47,572 bases of DNA from a virus. The notes below the pieces were generated by a model. The model did no database searches. It was not told the DNA's origin and worked only from the letters and a program-made list of their open reading frames with translations. This document shows, in pieces, positions 1-8,144 of this stretch; within the stretch, counting starts at the first letter, position 1, and each line of letters begins with the position of its first letter. The stretch is taken from IMG/VR virus record IMGVR_UViG_3300025310_000004, positions 123,759 through 171,330 of that record, one strand, 5' to 3'. The position numbers were made by a program, and so were the translations under genes.

Positions 1-1
1 A

Positions 2-505
2 CCTCCGATCGCAACGATCGAAACCGTCTGCTACTGCGAGCCATGGGAGCAGGCGCGCAAGTGCTGCACCTTCGACAACCCTGCCGACTGGAACGATGCC
101 ACTTCCTACGTTGAGGTATGGACCGGCTCTGAGGAGATGCGGAACCTCAAGATCGAGGCGTACCGCAACCCCTTCGGTGAGAAGGTCCCGTGCCCTTGCG
201 ATCCAGCAGATGAGTTCTGGGAGTGCCGCGATCCTTGCGCCACCATCCTGATCCCTCAGTTGCCGAAGCAATCTCGACTGATCATCGACTCTCGCCTGCG
301 CCTGGCGCAGTTGGTGTTGTCGAGCGGGCGCGTCGTGAACGCTCTGCGCTACATCTTCTCCGCCGACGGCAAGCCATTCTCCTGGTTCGACATCGGACAG
401 TGCTCGACGTTCTGTGTCATCGTTCAGGCCGACTGCCGCCAGACCGCCGATGACGCCGAGGTGAGCGTTGGGGCCATCGGTCGCTACACCGCCTCGGGGT
501 GGTGA
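2..505 (+). CDS. Distal tail / minor tail protein, 3' part
   Basis: The frame is open from base 2, so only the C-terminal 167 residues are present and the start lies upstream. The fragment is Cys-rich near its beginning (CYCEPWEQ, CCTF, PCPCDP, CRDPC) and ends in a compact beta-rich segment. It lies directly in front of a Gp37-like minor tail gene, separated by one base, which is the usual place for a distal tail or baseplate protein in actinobacterial siphoviruses. No motif fixes the function, so the call rests on synteny. Confidence 0.55.
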   Translation, partial: PPIATIETVCYCEPWEQARKCCTFDNPADWNDATSYVEVWTGSEEMRNLKIEAYRNPFGEKVPCPCDPADEFWECRDPCATILIPQLPKQSRLIIDSRLRLAQLVLSSGRVVNALRYIFSADGKPFSWFDIGQCSTFCVIVQADCRQTADDAEVSVGAIGRYTASGW

Positions 506-506
506 G

Positions 507-1625
507 ATGTCCGACCTGTGTGTCACGCCACTAGAGATCAACGGCTTCACCCCGTGTCGATCTGGTGGACTGCTCGGGGATGGCAACGATCTTCGTGTCC
601 TGTTGGTCACGCGCGGCTACACCGCTGTGATTGCAGAACTCAAGCCCATCTCTGGTGAGTTCACTCGCACCCTCGATGGCACTTCCACGCTGACGATGGA
701 GGGCGTGGTGTCGGGGCGGTTGGAGGACTCGTGCTGCGATGGCTGGGAAGAAATCCGTCCCTGGGCGACTGAGATCATCGTGTTTCGTGACGGGCGTGAT
801 GCTTGGGCCGGTCCCGTCACGGATGTGGTGTTCTCCTACGGTGGGGTGCGTGTCGAGGCGGATGATCTGACGGCTTGGTGGGATCGACGCACCATCCCCA
901 CCCTGAACTTCTCCGGTGATGACCTGACCAACATCTTCCTCCGCATCCACGAGGAAGCGATGAAGCCTGACGACTCGATGAACATGAACGTCATCTCGCA
1001 GTTGACTGGCATCACGGGTGATCGCATCTACAACGGCAACCTCTACGAGTATGCGGGTGACGCCATCAAGGAATTGGCCGACACGGGCCTCGACTACACG
1101 GCGTACTCACGCAACATTATCGTTGGTGGAGAGGAGGTCGATGCCACCCCCTACGTCACCCTGCTCGATGAGCATTGGACCGAACCGCCGGAGGTTCGCG
1201 ATCGGGGCAACGAGCAGGCGACGGTCGTCATTGTGAAGGGCAATGGCGTCCAGGCGATTGCCTACGCGCCACAGGAATACATCGACTACTACGGCTATCT
1301 GGTCAGAGTGTTCGAGGAGCCCGACATCCTTGACGAGTCCTCTTGCGTCTTGGCTGCTGAGACGCGTGTCGATCTTCTCAGGGACCCTCAGTTCATCGAG
1401 ACGCCGGTTGGGGCAGGGCTCAAGACGACTGCCCCCATCACCCTGGCTGAACTGATCCCTGGAATGAGGATGCGGGTGGACACTCAATCGACCTGCCGCA
1501 AGGTCGTCAACGACTTCCGGCTGCAGCAGGTGACCGTCAACTTCGATGGTACTGTCTCGATCGATCTACAGCCCCTCGGCCATGTCTCCTCAGATGGGTC
1601 GGTGGACACCTTCACGGTCACCTAG
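507..1625 (+). CDS. Minor tail protein, siphovirus Gp37-like
   Basis: 372 residues. The ATG at 507 is chosen because it follows the upstream TGA by one base and avoids overlap; an in-frame upstream start at 468 would overlap the preceding gene. The protein resembles the siphovirus ReqiPepy6 Gp37-like tail family: an N-terminal region ending in an FRDG...WAGPV hairpin, a central ADDLTAWWDRR segment, and a C-terminal beta domain (LIPGMRMRVD). Members of that family sit at the tail tip or baseplate. Position between the distal tail gene and the fibre genes fits. Function is inferred from family likeness recalled from memory plus context. Confidence 0.65.
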   Translation: MSDLCVTPLEINGFTPCRSGGLLGDGNDLRVLLVTRGYTAVIAELKPISGEFTRTLDGTSTLTMEGVVSGRLEDSCCDGWEEIRPWATEIIVFRDGRDAWAGPVTDVVFSYGGVRVEADDLTAWWDRRTIPTLNFSGDDLTNIFLRIHEEAMKPDDSMNMNVISQLTGITGDRIYNGNLYEYAGDAIKELADTGLDYTAYSRNIIVGGEEVDATPYVTLLDEHWTEPPEVRDRGNEQATVVIVKGNGVQAIAYAPQEYIDYYGYLVRVFEEPDILDESSCVLAAETRVDLLRDPQFIETPVGAGLKTTAPITLAELIPGMRMRVDTQSTCRKVVNDFRLQQVTVNFDGTVSIDLQPLGHVSSDGSVDTFTVT

Positions 1626-1634
1626 GAGGATCAG

Positions 1635-1829
1635 ATGTCGTATCGAGCACCAGAGATCAACTCCCTGGCAGCGATGCTGTCCGAACTCGAACGTCGGGTC
1701 AGGAAGTTGGAGCAGGGTGGTGGGGCGACGGCTCCCGACCCTGGGTGGGTGCTGCGCGAGATCAACGGTGGCCTCTACTACCTGTATGTTCCGACCGGAG
1801 CGACCGGACCCCAGATTGGGACCAAGTAG
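1635..1829 (+). CDS. Small coiled-coil tail-region protein
   Basis: 64 residues, preceded by a good ribosome-binding site (AGGAGG, 7 nt before ATG). Residues about 10-27 (LAAMLSELERRVRKLEQ) form a short heptad coiled coil, followed by a Gly-rich linker and an aromatic C-terminus ending GATGPQIGTK, which has a collagen-like GxxG flavour. Proteins this size between minor tail genes and fibres often oligomerise with fibres, but no specific role can be assigned. The 40-base gap to the next gene contains a TACACT hexamer at 1836-1841 that could be a weak -10, without the box seen elsewhere. Confidence 0.6.
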   Translation: MSYRAPEINSLAAMLSELERRVRKLEQGGGATAPDPGWVLREINGGLYYLYVPTGATGPQIGTK

Positions 1830-1869
1830 CCGGGCTACACTAGTCCCGAGGACCCAGGAGGCTCGTTAG

Positions 1870-3039
1870 ATGGCACGCTGCGGATGCAGTTCAGAATGCG
1901 CTTGCGTGATCACCGACGGTGACTGCACGACGATCGCGGGCAACGGCAACCCTGGCGCGCCCTACCGGGTGAACCTAGAGATCGATCCGTCCCTCAACAA
2001 CCAGGCCGTCTGCGGCGAGGACGGCCTCCTAGTAGAGCCCCCACAGGCTGGTGACTGCATCGAGGTGGACGATTCGGTCGTCCCGGCGATCATCTCAGTC
2101 GAGGTCGATCCCGACCCAGACAACCAACTCGTCTGCAACCCTGCTGGCCTGTTCGTCAACCCGGCGATCACGGTCGCCGACACCGACTGCATCGACCTAG
2201 AGGGCGACGGGACTCCCGCCGACCCACTGACGGCCTCCCCCATCATCTCGCCGGATGTCGCGAACCTCTTGGAGTGCGTGGCTGCGCCCGACCCCAACCA
2301 GGGCCTCCGTGCCCGGCTGTTCTCGGGTGGGTCCGGTTGTATTGACATCTCCGGTGACGGAACGGCTGGCGATCCGCTCCTGGTTGGCCTTGAAGTCTCT
2401 CCCGACGTGGGCAACACCTTGCAGTGCCGCCCCAACGGAGCGTTTGTCCCGGCCGTTACCCAGGCCCCCATCGAGTACCGGGCGACGCTGCTCCACAACG
2501 GCGTTTGCGGCACGATCCTGCCTCCGGCCGCTGTTGGCGCAACCTCAAGCGCCTTCATCGACTACGACTACACCGAAGAAGCAGTCGGACTGATCCCCTA
2601 CTTGTGTGGCCTTGGTCCCGCCTATGCCAACACCTACATCGAGGTGCCGATCGGCGGCGCGGGCATCTACTTGATCCAGGCAACGCACCCCGCTTGGTCG
2701 ATCCTTCCAGCCAGCGCGGGAGACATGATCCTGAGGTTGCGGCTATGGCGCGGAGATACCACCGGGCGTCTTTCTGACGGCATCGGGCAGTCTGCCCAGA
2801 CTCGTTACTCGACGGTGGTTTCGGCGTTCAACACCCCTTACCTGCACATCAGCAGGACCATCTACCTCAATGATGGCGACTGCGTTGCTGTTGACTTCGC
2901 CGCCGAGGACTACAACGGGGCCTTCGCTGGGACGACCCTTGACACCGGACCCATCTACGGCGCTGGTGCCGTTGGACCCATCGTTCTTGAAACGGCCGGG
3001 CTCCCCTTCTTCCAGATGACAAGGCTTGGTTTGGCATGA
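1870..3039 (+). CDS. Tail fibre / receptor-binding protein with Cys/Gly repeats
   Basis: 389 residues, with AGGAGG nine nt before the ATG. The N-terminal half contains four imperfect repeats of about 40 residues: a Cys strand (GDCTTI, GDCIEV, TDCIDL, SGCIDI), a GDGTPADPL-type turn, then a strand D/SPD-xx-NxLxC followed by a GLFV-type end (GLLVEP, GLFVNP, GAFVPA). This is the pattern of trimeric phage fibre shafts. The C-terminal ~190 residues (from PIEYRATLLHNG) lack the repeats and look like a globular beta-sandwich head, probably the host-contact domain. It shares the C..GLxV strand logic with the gene at 3419. Fibre assignment is inferred from repeats and position. Confidence 0.65.
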   Translation: MARCGCSSECACVITDGDCTTIAGNGNPGAPYRVNLEIDPSLNNQAVCGEDGLLVEPPQAGDCIEVDDSVVPAIISVEVDPDPDNQLVCNPAGLFVNPAITVADTDCIDLEGDGTPADPLTASPIISPDVANLLECVAAPDPNQGLRARLFSGGSGCIDISGDGTAGDPLLVGLEVSPDVGNTLQCRPNGAFVPAVTQAPIEYRATLLHNGVCGTILPPAAVGATSSAFIDYDYTEEAVGLIPYLCGLGPAYANTYIEVPIGGAGIYLIQATHPAWSILPASAGDMILRLRLWRGDTTGRLSDGIGQSAQTRYSTVVSAFNTPYLHISRTIYLNDGDCVAVDFAAEDYNGAFAGTTLDTGPIYGAGAVGPIVLETAGLPFFQMTRLGLA

Positions 3040-3419
3040 GCGCTGTAGACGACGCCTTCTACCAGAACGACTGCGTTCGCGTGATGGCTCAGATCACCAA
3101 GCAGTTGGCCATCGACACCAACGGCAAGATCGCGCCTCAGCAGGACGCCCTTGATGGGGCTGAGGCAACCATCGCCTCTCTTGTCGCCGCTGGCCAGGTG
3201 CCGCCCGCTGACCTGGCGACCAAGACCGACGAGTACGTCCAGGGTGTCAAGGACTCCTACGAAGCGGCCAAGGCCGCATCTGAGGCCAGCCTGGCACTTC
3301 CAGTAGAGGTGCAATCAGCCCTCGGCATCATCCCCGAGCGCGAACAGGCTCGGCTCGACATCGCCAACCAGTGGCTCTTTGCCATCGACCAGGCTTGGAC
3401 TCCGGGGGGTGGCAACTGA
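3036..3419 (+). CDS. Helical tail-associated protein, unknown
   Basis: 127 residues, starting in an ATGA overlap with the fibre gene. It is largely alpha-helical and Ala-rich (ATIASLVAAG, YEAAKAASEAS) and ends in a Gly-rich tail. No known domain recognised. Its stop overlaps the next start (TGATG), so it is translationally coupled between two fibre-like genes. A chaperone or connector role for the fibres is possible but unproven. Confidence 0.6.
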   Translation: MSAVDDAFYQNDCVRVMAQITKQLAIDTNGKIAPQQDALDGAEATIASLVAAGQVPPADLATKTDEYVQGVKDSYEAAKAASEASLALPVEVQSALGIIPEREQARLDIANQWLFAIDQAWTPGGGN

Positions 3420-4279
3420 TGGCACAGATTCCGTGCGTCGAGGACTCCTGCTCGCTCGACCTTGAGATCACCGACGAGAACAAGTTGACCGGCGATGTCA
3501 TCTTGGACCCCGATGGTGGCCTCGTCTGTACGCCAGGTCAGGGCATTGGAATCTTGCTCGATTCATCCGAGTGTGGGATCGAAGCCTCCCTCAGTGCTGG
3601 TGGCCTTGCCCTCGGGCTCGACTACGACACCAATCGCGGCTTGGACTGCGATGGGTCTGGCCTGTACGTCCGTCGTCACCCCAACGCCTGCAACGACCTC
3701 GCCTTCGATGGTGGGCAGTTGAGGGTCAACAAGTACCAGTATCGATACGTCTCGTTTGGTACCAACGGTGGCAACCTTGGCGTGGCTGGTGTTGTCAACA
3801 CTGGCTTTGGGTCTTTCGCCGTTGACATCGACGCCTTCTGGGCTGCTTACGGTGGAGCAGCGCGTACCGACATCGCCAACAATGGCGTCGGCCAACTCAC
3901 CAACAACACCTGCCGCCGGATGCTTGTGGAGTTGTCCTACTCCATCATCCCCGGCTACTTCCTCGGCAACGGGTGGCAAGTGTGGGTGGGTGCCTACCAG
4001 GACCGGAACTACCCGGCGGGTGGATTCAGCGCAGAGGCGCCTTTCGTCTCCTACAACCACTCCCTGTCTCCATTCAACCCGAACTCTGGCCTTGGTGGAG
4101 ACTTCCACCCCCGCACCTATAGCGTCGGTGGACTGATCCTCGATCCTGGGCAGACCATCACTGCGACCATTGGTGCCTCGCTACAGATTGCTACCCCCGG
4201 CTTCGGCACCCCGGTGGGCAACACGGTCGAGTGGCGGTTCGGCTGCACCGGCACTATCAGCGCTTGGACGATCTCATGA
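3419..4279 (+). CDS. Second tail-fibre-like protein
   Basis: 286 residues. The ATG at 3419 overlaps the previous stop (TGATG); the longer in-frame version from 3371 would overlap more. The N-terminus repeats the Cys/Gly pattern of the 1870 protein (CSLDLEI, GGLVCTPGQG, GLDCDGSGLYVR), and the rest is a beta-rich domain with many Asn, Gly and aromatic residues. It looks like a shorter fibre or a fibre-tip partner of the 1870 product. No chaperone or hydrolase motif was seen. Confidence 0.6.
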   Translation: MAQIPCVEDSCSLDLEITDENKLTGDVILDPDGGLVCTPGQGIGILLDSSECGIEASLSAGGLALGLDYDTNRGLDCDGSGLYVRRHPNACNDLAFDGGQLRVNKYQYRYVSFGTNGGNLGVAGVVNTGFGSFAVDIDAFWAAYGGAARTDIANNGVGQLTNNTCRRMLVELSYSIIPGYFLGNGWQVWVGAYQDRNYPAGGFSAEAPFVSYNHSLSPFNPNSGLGGDFHPRTYSVGGLILDPGQTITATIGASLQIATPGFGTPVGNTVEWRFGCTGTISAWTIS

Positions 4280-4716
4280 GCACCGAATCTGTTACTTGGT
4301 GGGCCAAGGACCTCGACAGGGGTGTTGTCGTTGAGTCGTCGTCGTTCTCCGACGAGGGGACGGTAGATGGCGTGAGTGGAGCGATTCCCGAGGGCGCCTC
4401 AGTCTTGACTGAGCCCGAGTTCGCAGCCCTACTGCGTGAGGACTACCTCCACCAGTTTGACGCCTGGCAAGGCGCTCGCGCTCTCAAGGCGGCTGCCATC
4501 GCTCAGGTCCAGACGGAACGTCAGGCCAAGGTTGATGAGTTGGTCACCATTGGCCTTTCCGAGCAGTCCGCTGAGTCCATGGTTCCACCCGCCCCGGTTC
4601 TCGACATGTCAGAGAACTACGAGCCTCCTCCTGGTGCAGCCGAGCACCTTCGTTCTGCCTACCGTCTCAGCCAGGAATCGATCGACGCGATCCTTGCCCC
4701 CATCGAGGAGCCATGA
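4276..4716 (+). CDS. Tail-region protein of unknown function
   Basis: 146 residues, ATGA overlap with the upstream fibre gene (longer in-frame start at 4231 rejected). The middle is helical and charged (LREDYLHQFDAWQGARAL, QVQTERQAKVDEL), the C-terminus acidic with a helix (AEHLRSAYRLSQESIDAIL). The N-terminal part may be a short beta domain. Context suggests a fibre-assembly or attachment protein. No family recognised. Confidence 0.55.
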   Translation: MSTESVTWWAKDLDRGVVVESSSFSDEGTVDGVSGAIPEGASVLTEPEFAALLREDYLHQFDAWQGARALKAAAIAQVQTERQAKVDELVTIGLSEQSAESMVPPAPVLDMSENYEPPPGAAEHLRSAYRLSQESIDAILAPIEEP

Positions 4717-4719
4717 GAA

Positions 4720-5493
4720 GTGATCCTTGCAGACCACTCCCCATGGCACACCTGGGGTGAGACGATCGTTTGGATCGCAGGTGTAGCCACAGCCCTTGGC
4801 ATCATCTCGCGCACCAGGCCCGTCAAGTGGCTCTACCAGCAACTCGTGGGGAAGCCCGTCACCGAGTGGGGAAGCAAGGTCGTCGGTGACGTTGTTGAGG
4901 CCAAGGTCACACAGAACAACGGGGGGTCCTCACTCAAGGACCAGATCGATGGGCTGAACAGCAACCAAGCCGACATCAAGGCCGCTCTAGAGAACATCCA
5001 CACCTGTCTCGATACGCGCTTTGCCGACACCCATGAGCGCATGGAGAAGTTGACGGGCTACGCCGAGGAGGTGCTGGCTGAGGCCATCGGGGCCAAGGAG
5101 CGCATCCGGCAGTTGTACCGAGCCCTAGAGATTCCGGTGTTCGAGACGAACGCCCAGGGCTGGTGCACCTACGTCAACCCCGCCTACACCAAGATCACGG
5201 GCCTGTCGGTCGAGGACGCCTTGGGCGAGGGGTGGGCGGAGGCCCTTTATCCCGAAGATCGCACCAGGGTGTTCCGTTCGTGGGGACAGGCTGTTGAGGC
5301 TGGGGCCGAGTTCACTGCCGTCTACCGCTTCCGCAACACCCAGACGGGCAAGATGGTCGAGGTCAGGGGATCGGCCTCTCCACTCCATGACGCCCACCGC
5401 AACGTAGTCGGATGGGTGGGAACCCTGGACCTGATCCCAGAATCGACTAATCTGGTTGATGCCCAACCGGCCCAAGCCGTGGAGGAAGTATGA
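4720..5493 (+). CDS. Membrane-anchored PAS-domain protein
   Basis: 257 residues with a GTG start three bases after the upstream stop. Residues about 12-30 (ETIVWIAGVATALGII) are one membrane segment followed by a basic patch; residues about 60-130 are helical and likely coiled coil; residues about 132-240 form a clear PAS fold: FETNAQGWCTYVNPAYTKIT, GLSVEDALGEGW, YPEDRTRVF and a closing VVGWVGTLDLI strand. PAS domains bind ligands or cofactors or mediate dimerisation. There is no kinase, GGDEF or HTH output domain. It overlaps the holin-like gene by an ATGA, so a role in lysis timing or host sensing is an inference. The residues do not show which cofactor, if any, is bound. Confidence 0.75.
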   Translation: MILADHSPWHTWGETIVWIAGVATALGIISRTRPVKWLYQQLVGKPVTEWGSKVVGDVVEAKVTQNNGGSSLKDQIDGLNSNQADIKAALENIHTCLDTRFADTHERMEKLTGYAEEVLAEAIGAKERIRQLYRALEIPVFETNAQGWCTYVNPAYTKITGLSVEDALGEGWAEALYPEDRTRVFRSWGQAVEAGAEFTAVYRFRNTQTGKMVEVRGSASPLHDAHRNVVGWVGTLDLIPESTNLVDAQPAQAVEEV

Positions 5494-5777
5494 GCGACAT
5501 CGGAACCCCGGTCGATACCAGCGGAAGTGGTGGCCCCATGCCACCTGACTTCGGCGCGGCCATCATCCGCACCGTGGTGCCCTACGCCACTGCCTTCGTC
5601 GTGGCCAAGTTGGCCGAGAACGGCATCGAGGCAGATGCGGCGGAGGTCAACGCCGCCGTCGTCACCATCGGTGGCTCGCTGTGGTACATGCTGGTGCGAG
5701 TCCTAGAGCAGCGCTGGCCCAAGGCTGGCTGGCTCCTGGGTAGCCCCAAGACCCCGACCTACTCCAAGCCTGAGTGA
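5490..5777 (+). CDS. Holin-like small membrane protein
   Basis: 95 residues, ATGA overlap with the PAS gene. Two hydrophobic segments are seen: residues about 25-42 (IIRTVVPYATAFVVAKL) and about 53-72 (NAAVVTIGGSLWYMLVRVLE), followed by a conserved-looking tail KAGWLLGSPKTPTY. This layout matches a holin-like family common in actinobacterial phages, which forms holes in the inner membrane at lysis. The endolysin is not adjacent: it lies at 24801-25949 on the other strand. Confidence 0.65.
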   Translation: MSDIGTPVDTSGSGGPMPPDFGAAIIRTVVPYATAFVVAKLAENGIEADAAEVNAAVVTIGGSLWYMLVRVLEQRWPKAGWLLGSPKTPTYSKPE

Positions 5778-6238
5778 AGATGGGCAAGTACCGCGCAACT
5801 CTCAACATGCCCGAGGCCAAGCGTGGCCAGGTGGCCACCTTCGATGACACCGAGCCTCGCGTGATTCGCATGGTTCGTGATGGTCACCTCGTGCCGGTCG
5901 ATGTCTCACCTGAGGCCCTCGCCCGCATCGAGGAGGCCAAGAACAAGCCCGCCCCTGTTGCCACCGGATCGGTGGAGGCAGTGAAGCGGGCCTTGGAGGA
6001 GCGCCGTCGTGCCGCTGGCATCGGAACTGGTGGGGCCACCACCGAGGTGTCTACCGCCGTTCCGGTCGTGATGGCCCCCGAGGCCCCTGAGGAGGCCCCT
6101 GAGGCGCCTGAGGCGGTCGAGGAGGCCCCTGAGGCCCCCCAGGAGCCCGCCGACGACGAGAAGCCGACCTACGCCGGTTCTCGTGGCACGAGCCAGCCAG
6201 CCTCCAAGAAGTCGGCACCTCGCAAGCGGGGCAGGTAG
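5774..6238 (+). CDS. Ala/Pro/Glu-rich small protein
   Basis: 154 residues from the GTG at 5774, which overlaps the upstream TGA; an ATG two codons later (5780) is an equally plausible start. The N-terminal ~50 residues form a compact module (YRATLNMPEAKRGQVATF, RMVRDGHLVPVD). The second half is a low-complexity acidic stretch of repeated EAPE units followed by a basic tail (KKSAPRKRGR). Similar short modules with disordered tails occur near tail and head-completion genes, but function is unknown. Confidence 0.55.
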   Translation: MKMGKYRATLNMPEAKRGQVATFDDTEPRVIRMVRDGHLVPVDVSPEALARIEEAKNKPAPVATGSVEAVKRALEERRRAAGIGTGGATTEVSTAVPVVMAPEAPEEAPEAPEAVEEAPEAPQEPADDEKPTYAGSRGTSQPASKKSAPRKRGR

Positions 6239-6244
6239 GCGACC

Positions 6245-6439
6245 ATGGGCTGTGGATGCAACAAGGTCCGCACCTACTCTGAGAGCAACCCACTGATGCT
6301 CGGCGAGCCGGACGGCAACCCCCCGGTGAACGTCCGGGCAACCGTCGCGGTGATGGGTCTGCGGGCTGGATCGGAGTTCTGGGCGGCGGGGTCAGGCATC
6401 CCCGCGATGATCGATGCGGGGTGGCTCGTCGCCATCTGA
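6245..6439 (+). CDS. Small protein of unknown function
   Basis: 64 residues, seven bases after the upstream stop with only a weak ribosome-binding site (AGGTAGG). It begins MGCGCNK, so the first Cys residues might bind metal, and ends with a short hydrophobic strand. It is the last gene before the first box promoter at 6443 and so probably closes the tail operon. Confidence 0.5.
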   Translation: MGCGCNKVRTYSESNPLMLGEPDGNPPVNVRATVAVMGLRAGSEFWAAGSGIPAMIDAGWLVAI

Positions 6440-6442
6440 GGG

Positions 6443-6464
6443 TGTCTCACCTCACTGGTAGTCT
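6443..6464 (+). promoter_or_regulatory. Box promoter for the 6471 operon (leaderless)
   Basis: TGTCTCAC box at 6443-6450 and TAGTCT hexamer at 6459-6464 preceded by TGG (extended -10). Box start to -10 is exactly 16 nt, as at the other sites. The expected +1, seven nt after the hexamer, is 6471, the first base of the GTG start, so the transcript would be leaderless. Confidence 0.7.
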
Positions 6465-6470
6465 TGCGCC

Positions 6471-6980
6471 GTGAGTGATCCGGCCTGGGAAGAAGAACGA
6501 CCATCAACCACCAGGGGACCACGGCGACCTCGACGGGTGAGCGATCTTCCCGATGAGCCTCCGCGTCCACGTCGGTATCGACGGACCCAAGACGATGGTC
6601 TTGAGTACCAGCAGCCGCTCAGTATGGCCGAGGTGGAGGAGCGCATCATGCGCGCCGACGATGAGTTGGCCGAACTCACGACCTCCCACATGGACCTCGC
6701 CCATGATGCTGCTGTCGCCGAAGCACAGTGGAAGCGCCATCGCGACACGGTGATCGTGCACACGGTGAAGAACGAGGAGCGCACCGCCGCGGACTACCGC
6801 GAGGCGCTTGCCCGTGAGCAGATCGATCCGATCACCGGCAAGCAGGGCGCAGAACTCTACGAGGTCTACAAGATCACCGAGGCTGCCGCCGAGTCATCCG
6901 CTCGGGCCATGCGCTCGATCGAGGCGCGGCTCAACGCCTTCCAGACCATCGCCGCCAACTTGCGAAAGGTGTCAATGTGA
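6471..6980 (+). CDS. Coiled-coil protein of unknown function
   Basis: 169 residues from a GTG that coincides with the predicted transcription start. The N-terminal ~45 residues are Arg/Pro-rich and probably disordered. Residues about 50-169 are long amphipathic helices (MAEVEERIMRADDELAEL, AVAEAQWKRHRDTVIVH, AAESSARAMRSIEARLNAF). No enzyme motif seen. It overlaps the MazG-like gene by a GTGA and should be co-transcribed with it. Confidence 0.6.
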   Translation: MSDPAWEEERPSTTRGPRRPRRVSDLPDEPPRPRRYRRTQDDGLEYQQPLSMAEVEERIMRADDELAELTTSHMDLAHDAAVAEAQWKRHRDTVIVHTVKNEERTAADYREALAREQIDPITGKQGAELYEVYKITEAAAESSARAMRSIEARLNAFQTIAANLRKVSM

Positions 6981-7435
6981 GGCCATCCGCTCAGGACATG
7001 GTGCGGGAGTTCCATGAAGTGTTCCGCCACCCGGTGCCGTCCGAACTCACCACGGTGGACCCCGATACCGCCCGACTCCGCATCGAGTTGATCCGTGAGG
7101 AGTTCGAGGAGTTCGTCCAGGGCATCCTGGGCGACCCCGAGGCGCAGGTGTCCATCTCGACCGGCCCAGGCGGTGAACCCAACATCATCGAGATCGCCGA
7201 CGCCCTGGCTGACATGGCCTACGTCATCTACGGCGCTGCCATCGTGCATGGCATCGATCTTGATGCTGTGGTGGCCGAGGTGCATCGCTCCAACATGTCC
7301 AAGTTGGGCGAGGATGGCAAGCCGCTTCGCCGAGAAGATGGCAAGACCCTCAAGGGTCCCAACTACTTCCCCCCGAACATCGCCGCTGCCCTCGGCTACC
7401 CCAAGGAGGACCCCGATGCACCTGGGTTCGGATGA
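6977..7435 (+). CDS. MazG-like nucleotide pyrophosphohydrolase
   Basis: 152 residues, GTG start overlapping the upstream TGA. The all-alpha NTP pyrophosphatase signature is visible: the acidic motif IREEFEEF at about residues 38-45 and the second motif EIADALADMAYVIYG at about 74-88, followed by HRSNMSKLG and GPNYFPP as in phage MazG/PRA-PH-like proteins. These enzymes hydrolyse nucleoside triphosphates to monophosphates; in phages they are proposed to adjust nucleotide pools or (p)ppGpp. The substrate cannot be read here. Confidence 0.8.
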   Translation: MRPSAQDMVREFHEVFRHPVPSELTTVDPDTARLRIELIREEFEEFVQGILGDPEAQVSISTGPGGEPNIIEIADALADMAYVIYGAAIVHGIDLDAVVAEVHRSNMSKLGEDGKPLRREDGKTLKGPNYFPPNIAAALGYPKEDPDAPGFG

Positions 7436-7631
7436 GCCAGACCTGCAGTCGCTTGTGACGACGTTGCGCGCCATGGCCGATGACCCCACCAAGTTCTCGC
7501 CAGCGACTATCTCGATGACCGCAGCGATGGCCGCAGAGGCTCTTGGTGGCCCCCCAGCCATGCAGGCCCCCCAGATGACGGCCTGCCCCGGTCAGTTGTC
7601 GATCTACGACTACCACGAGGAGAACTCGTGA
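7416..7631 (+). CDS. Small protein overlapping MazG-like gene
   Basis: 71 residues from the ATG at 7416, which has a strong ribosome-binding site (AAGGAGGA, five nt before ATG) inside the end of the MazG-like gene. Longer in-frame starts upstream would lie deep inside that gene. It is helical, Met/Ala-rich (TLRAMADDPTKFSPATISM) and ends LSIYDYHEENS. Stop overlaps the next start (GTGA). No family recognised. Confidence 0.6.
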   Translation: MHLGSDEPDLQSLVTTLRAMADDPTKFSPATISMTAAMAAEALGGPPAMQAPQMTACPGQLSIYDYHEENS

Positions 7632-7987
7632 CGAGCACAGCACTCGCCGGGTACATCGGCACGCCAACCGAGTTGGGCATCCCTGGGCGCTCCATGAAGC
7701 GCATCCAGCAGGCGATCTTCGACACCCAGGATCGCTACAGCCTGGTGATCCGCACGATCGAGTTCAGGGCCATCAAGACAGCAACGGGGGCCAACATCTC
7801 GCAGGCTTCGGTGGTCACCAATCAGGTGGACGGCCACCACCCCCATGAGCGCATCTCCATCGTGTACCGCAACGGTCGCTTCGCCAAGGCCATGGCCGAG
7901 TACGAGGATGGCACCGTGGTTGAGCACACCTTGGGTGCCGCCATCGACCGCATCAGCAATCCGGTTGGACGAGATGGCCGCTCGTAG
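7628..7987 (+). CDS. Phage protein of unknown function
   Basis: 119 residues, GTG start in a GTGA overlap. N-terminus (GTPTELGIPGRSMKRIQQAI) is followed by what reads as a beta-rich domain with alternating hydrophobic residues (YSLVIRTIEFRAI, HERISIVYRNGRFAKAMAEY). No recognised motif. Its last 14 bases overlap the start of the ribbon-helix-helix gene. Confidence 0.55.
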   Translation: MTSTALAGYIGTPTELGIPGRSMKRIQQAIFDTQDRYSLVIRTIEFRAIKTATGANISQASVVTNQVDGHHPHERISIVYRNGRFAKAMAEYEDGTVVEHTLGAAIDRISNPVGRDGRS

Positions 7988-8144
7988 CCACGTCATGCGT
8001 CTCGATCTCGCGGCGAGCATCTACGAGCAACTTGAGGCCCACGCCGCCAAGGAGGACATCGGTGTGGGCACCTTGGTGCGCCGCATCGTCATCGAATGGA
8101 CCCATGAGCACCCACCCCCTCCCTCCGAGCCCGACGACGTGTGA
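7974..8144 (+). CDS. Ribbon-helix-helix-like DNA-binding protein
   Basis: 56 residues from ATG 7974. The sequence HVMRLDLAASIYEQLEAHA, AKEDIGVGTLVRRIVIEW has the strand-helix-helix spacing of CopG/Arc-type repressors: a short strand (VMRLDL), helix 1 (AASIYEQLEAHAAKED) and helix 2 (GTLVRRIVIEWTHEH). Such proteins dimerise and bind DNA with the strands. It is a candidate regulator for the box promoters or an adjacent operon, but nothing here links it to a site. Confidence 0.55.
   Translation: MAARSHVMRLDLAASIYEQLEAHAAKEDIGVGTLVRRIVIEWTHEHPPPPSEPDDV

Noticed and set aside
1830-1869. Inverted repeat GGGCTA/TAGTCCC upstream of the fibre gene as a terminator
   Set aside because: Stem is short with a bulge and no T-tract, and the genes on both sides point the same way; it could as well be part of a weak promoter.
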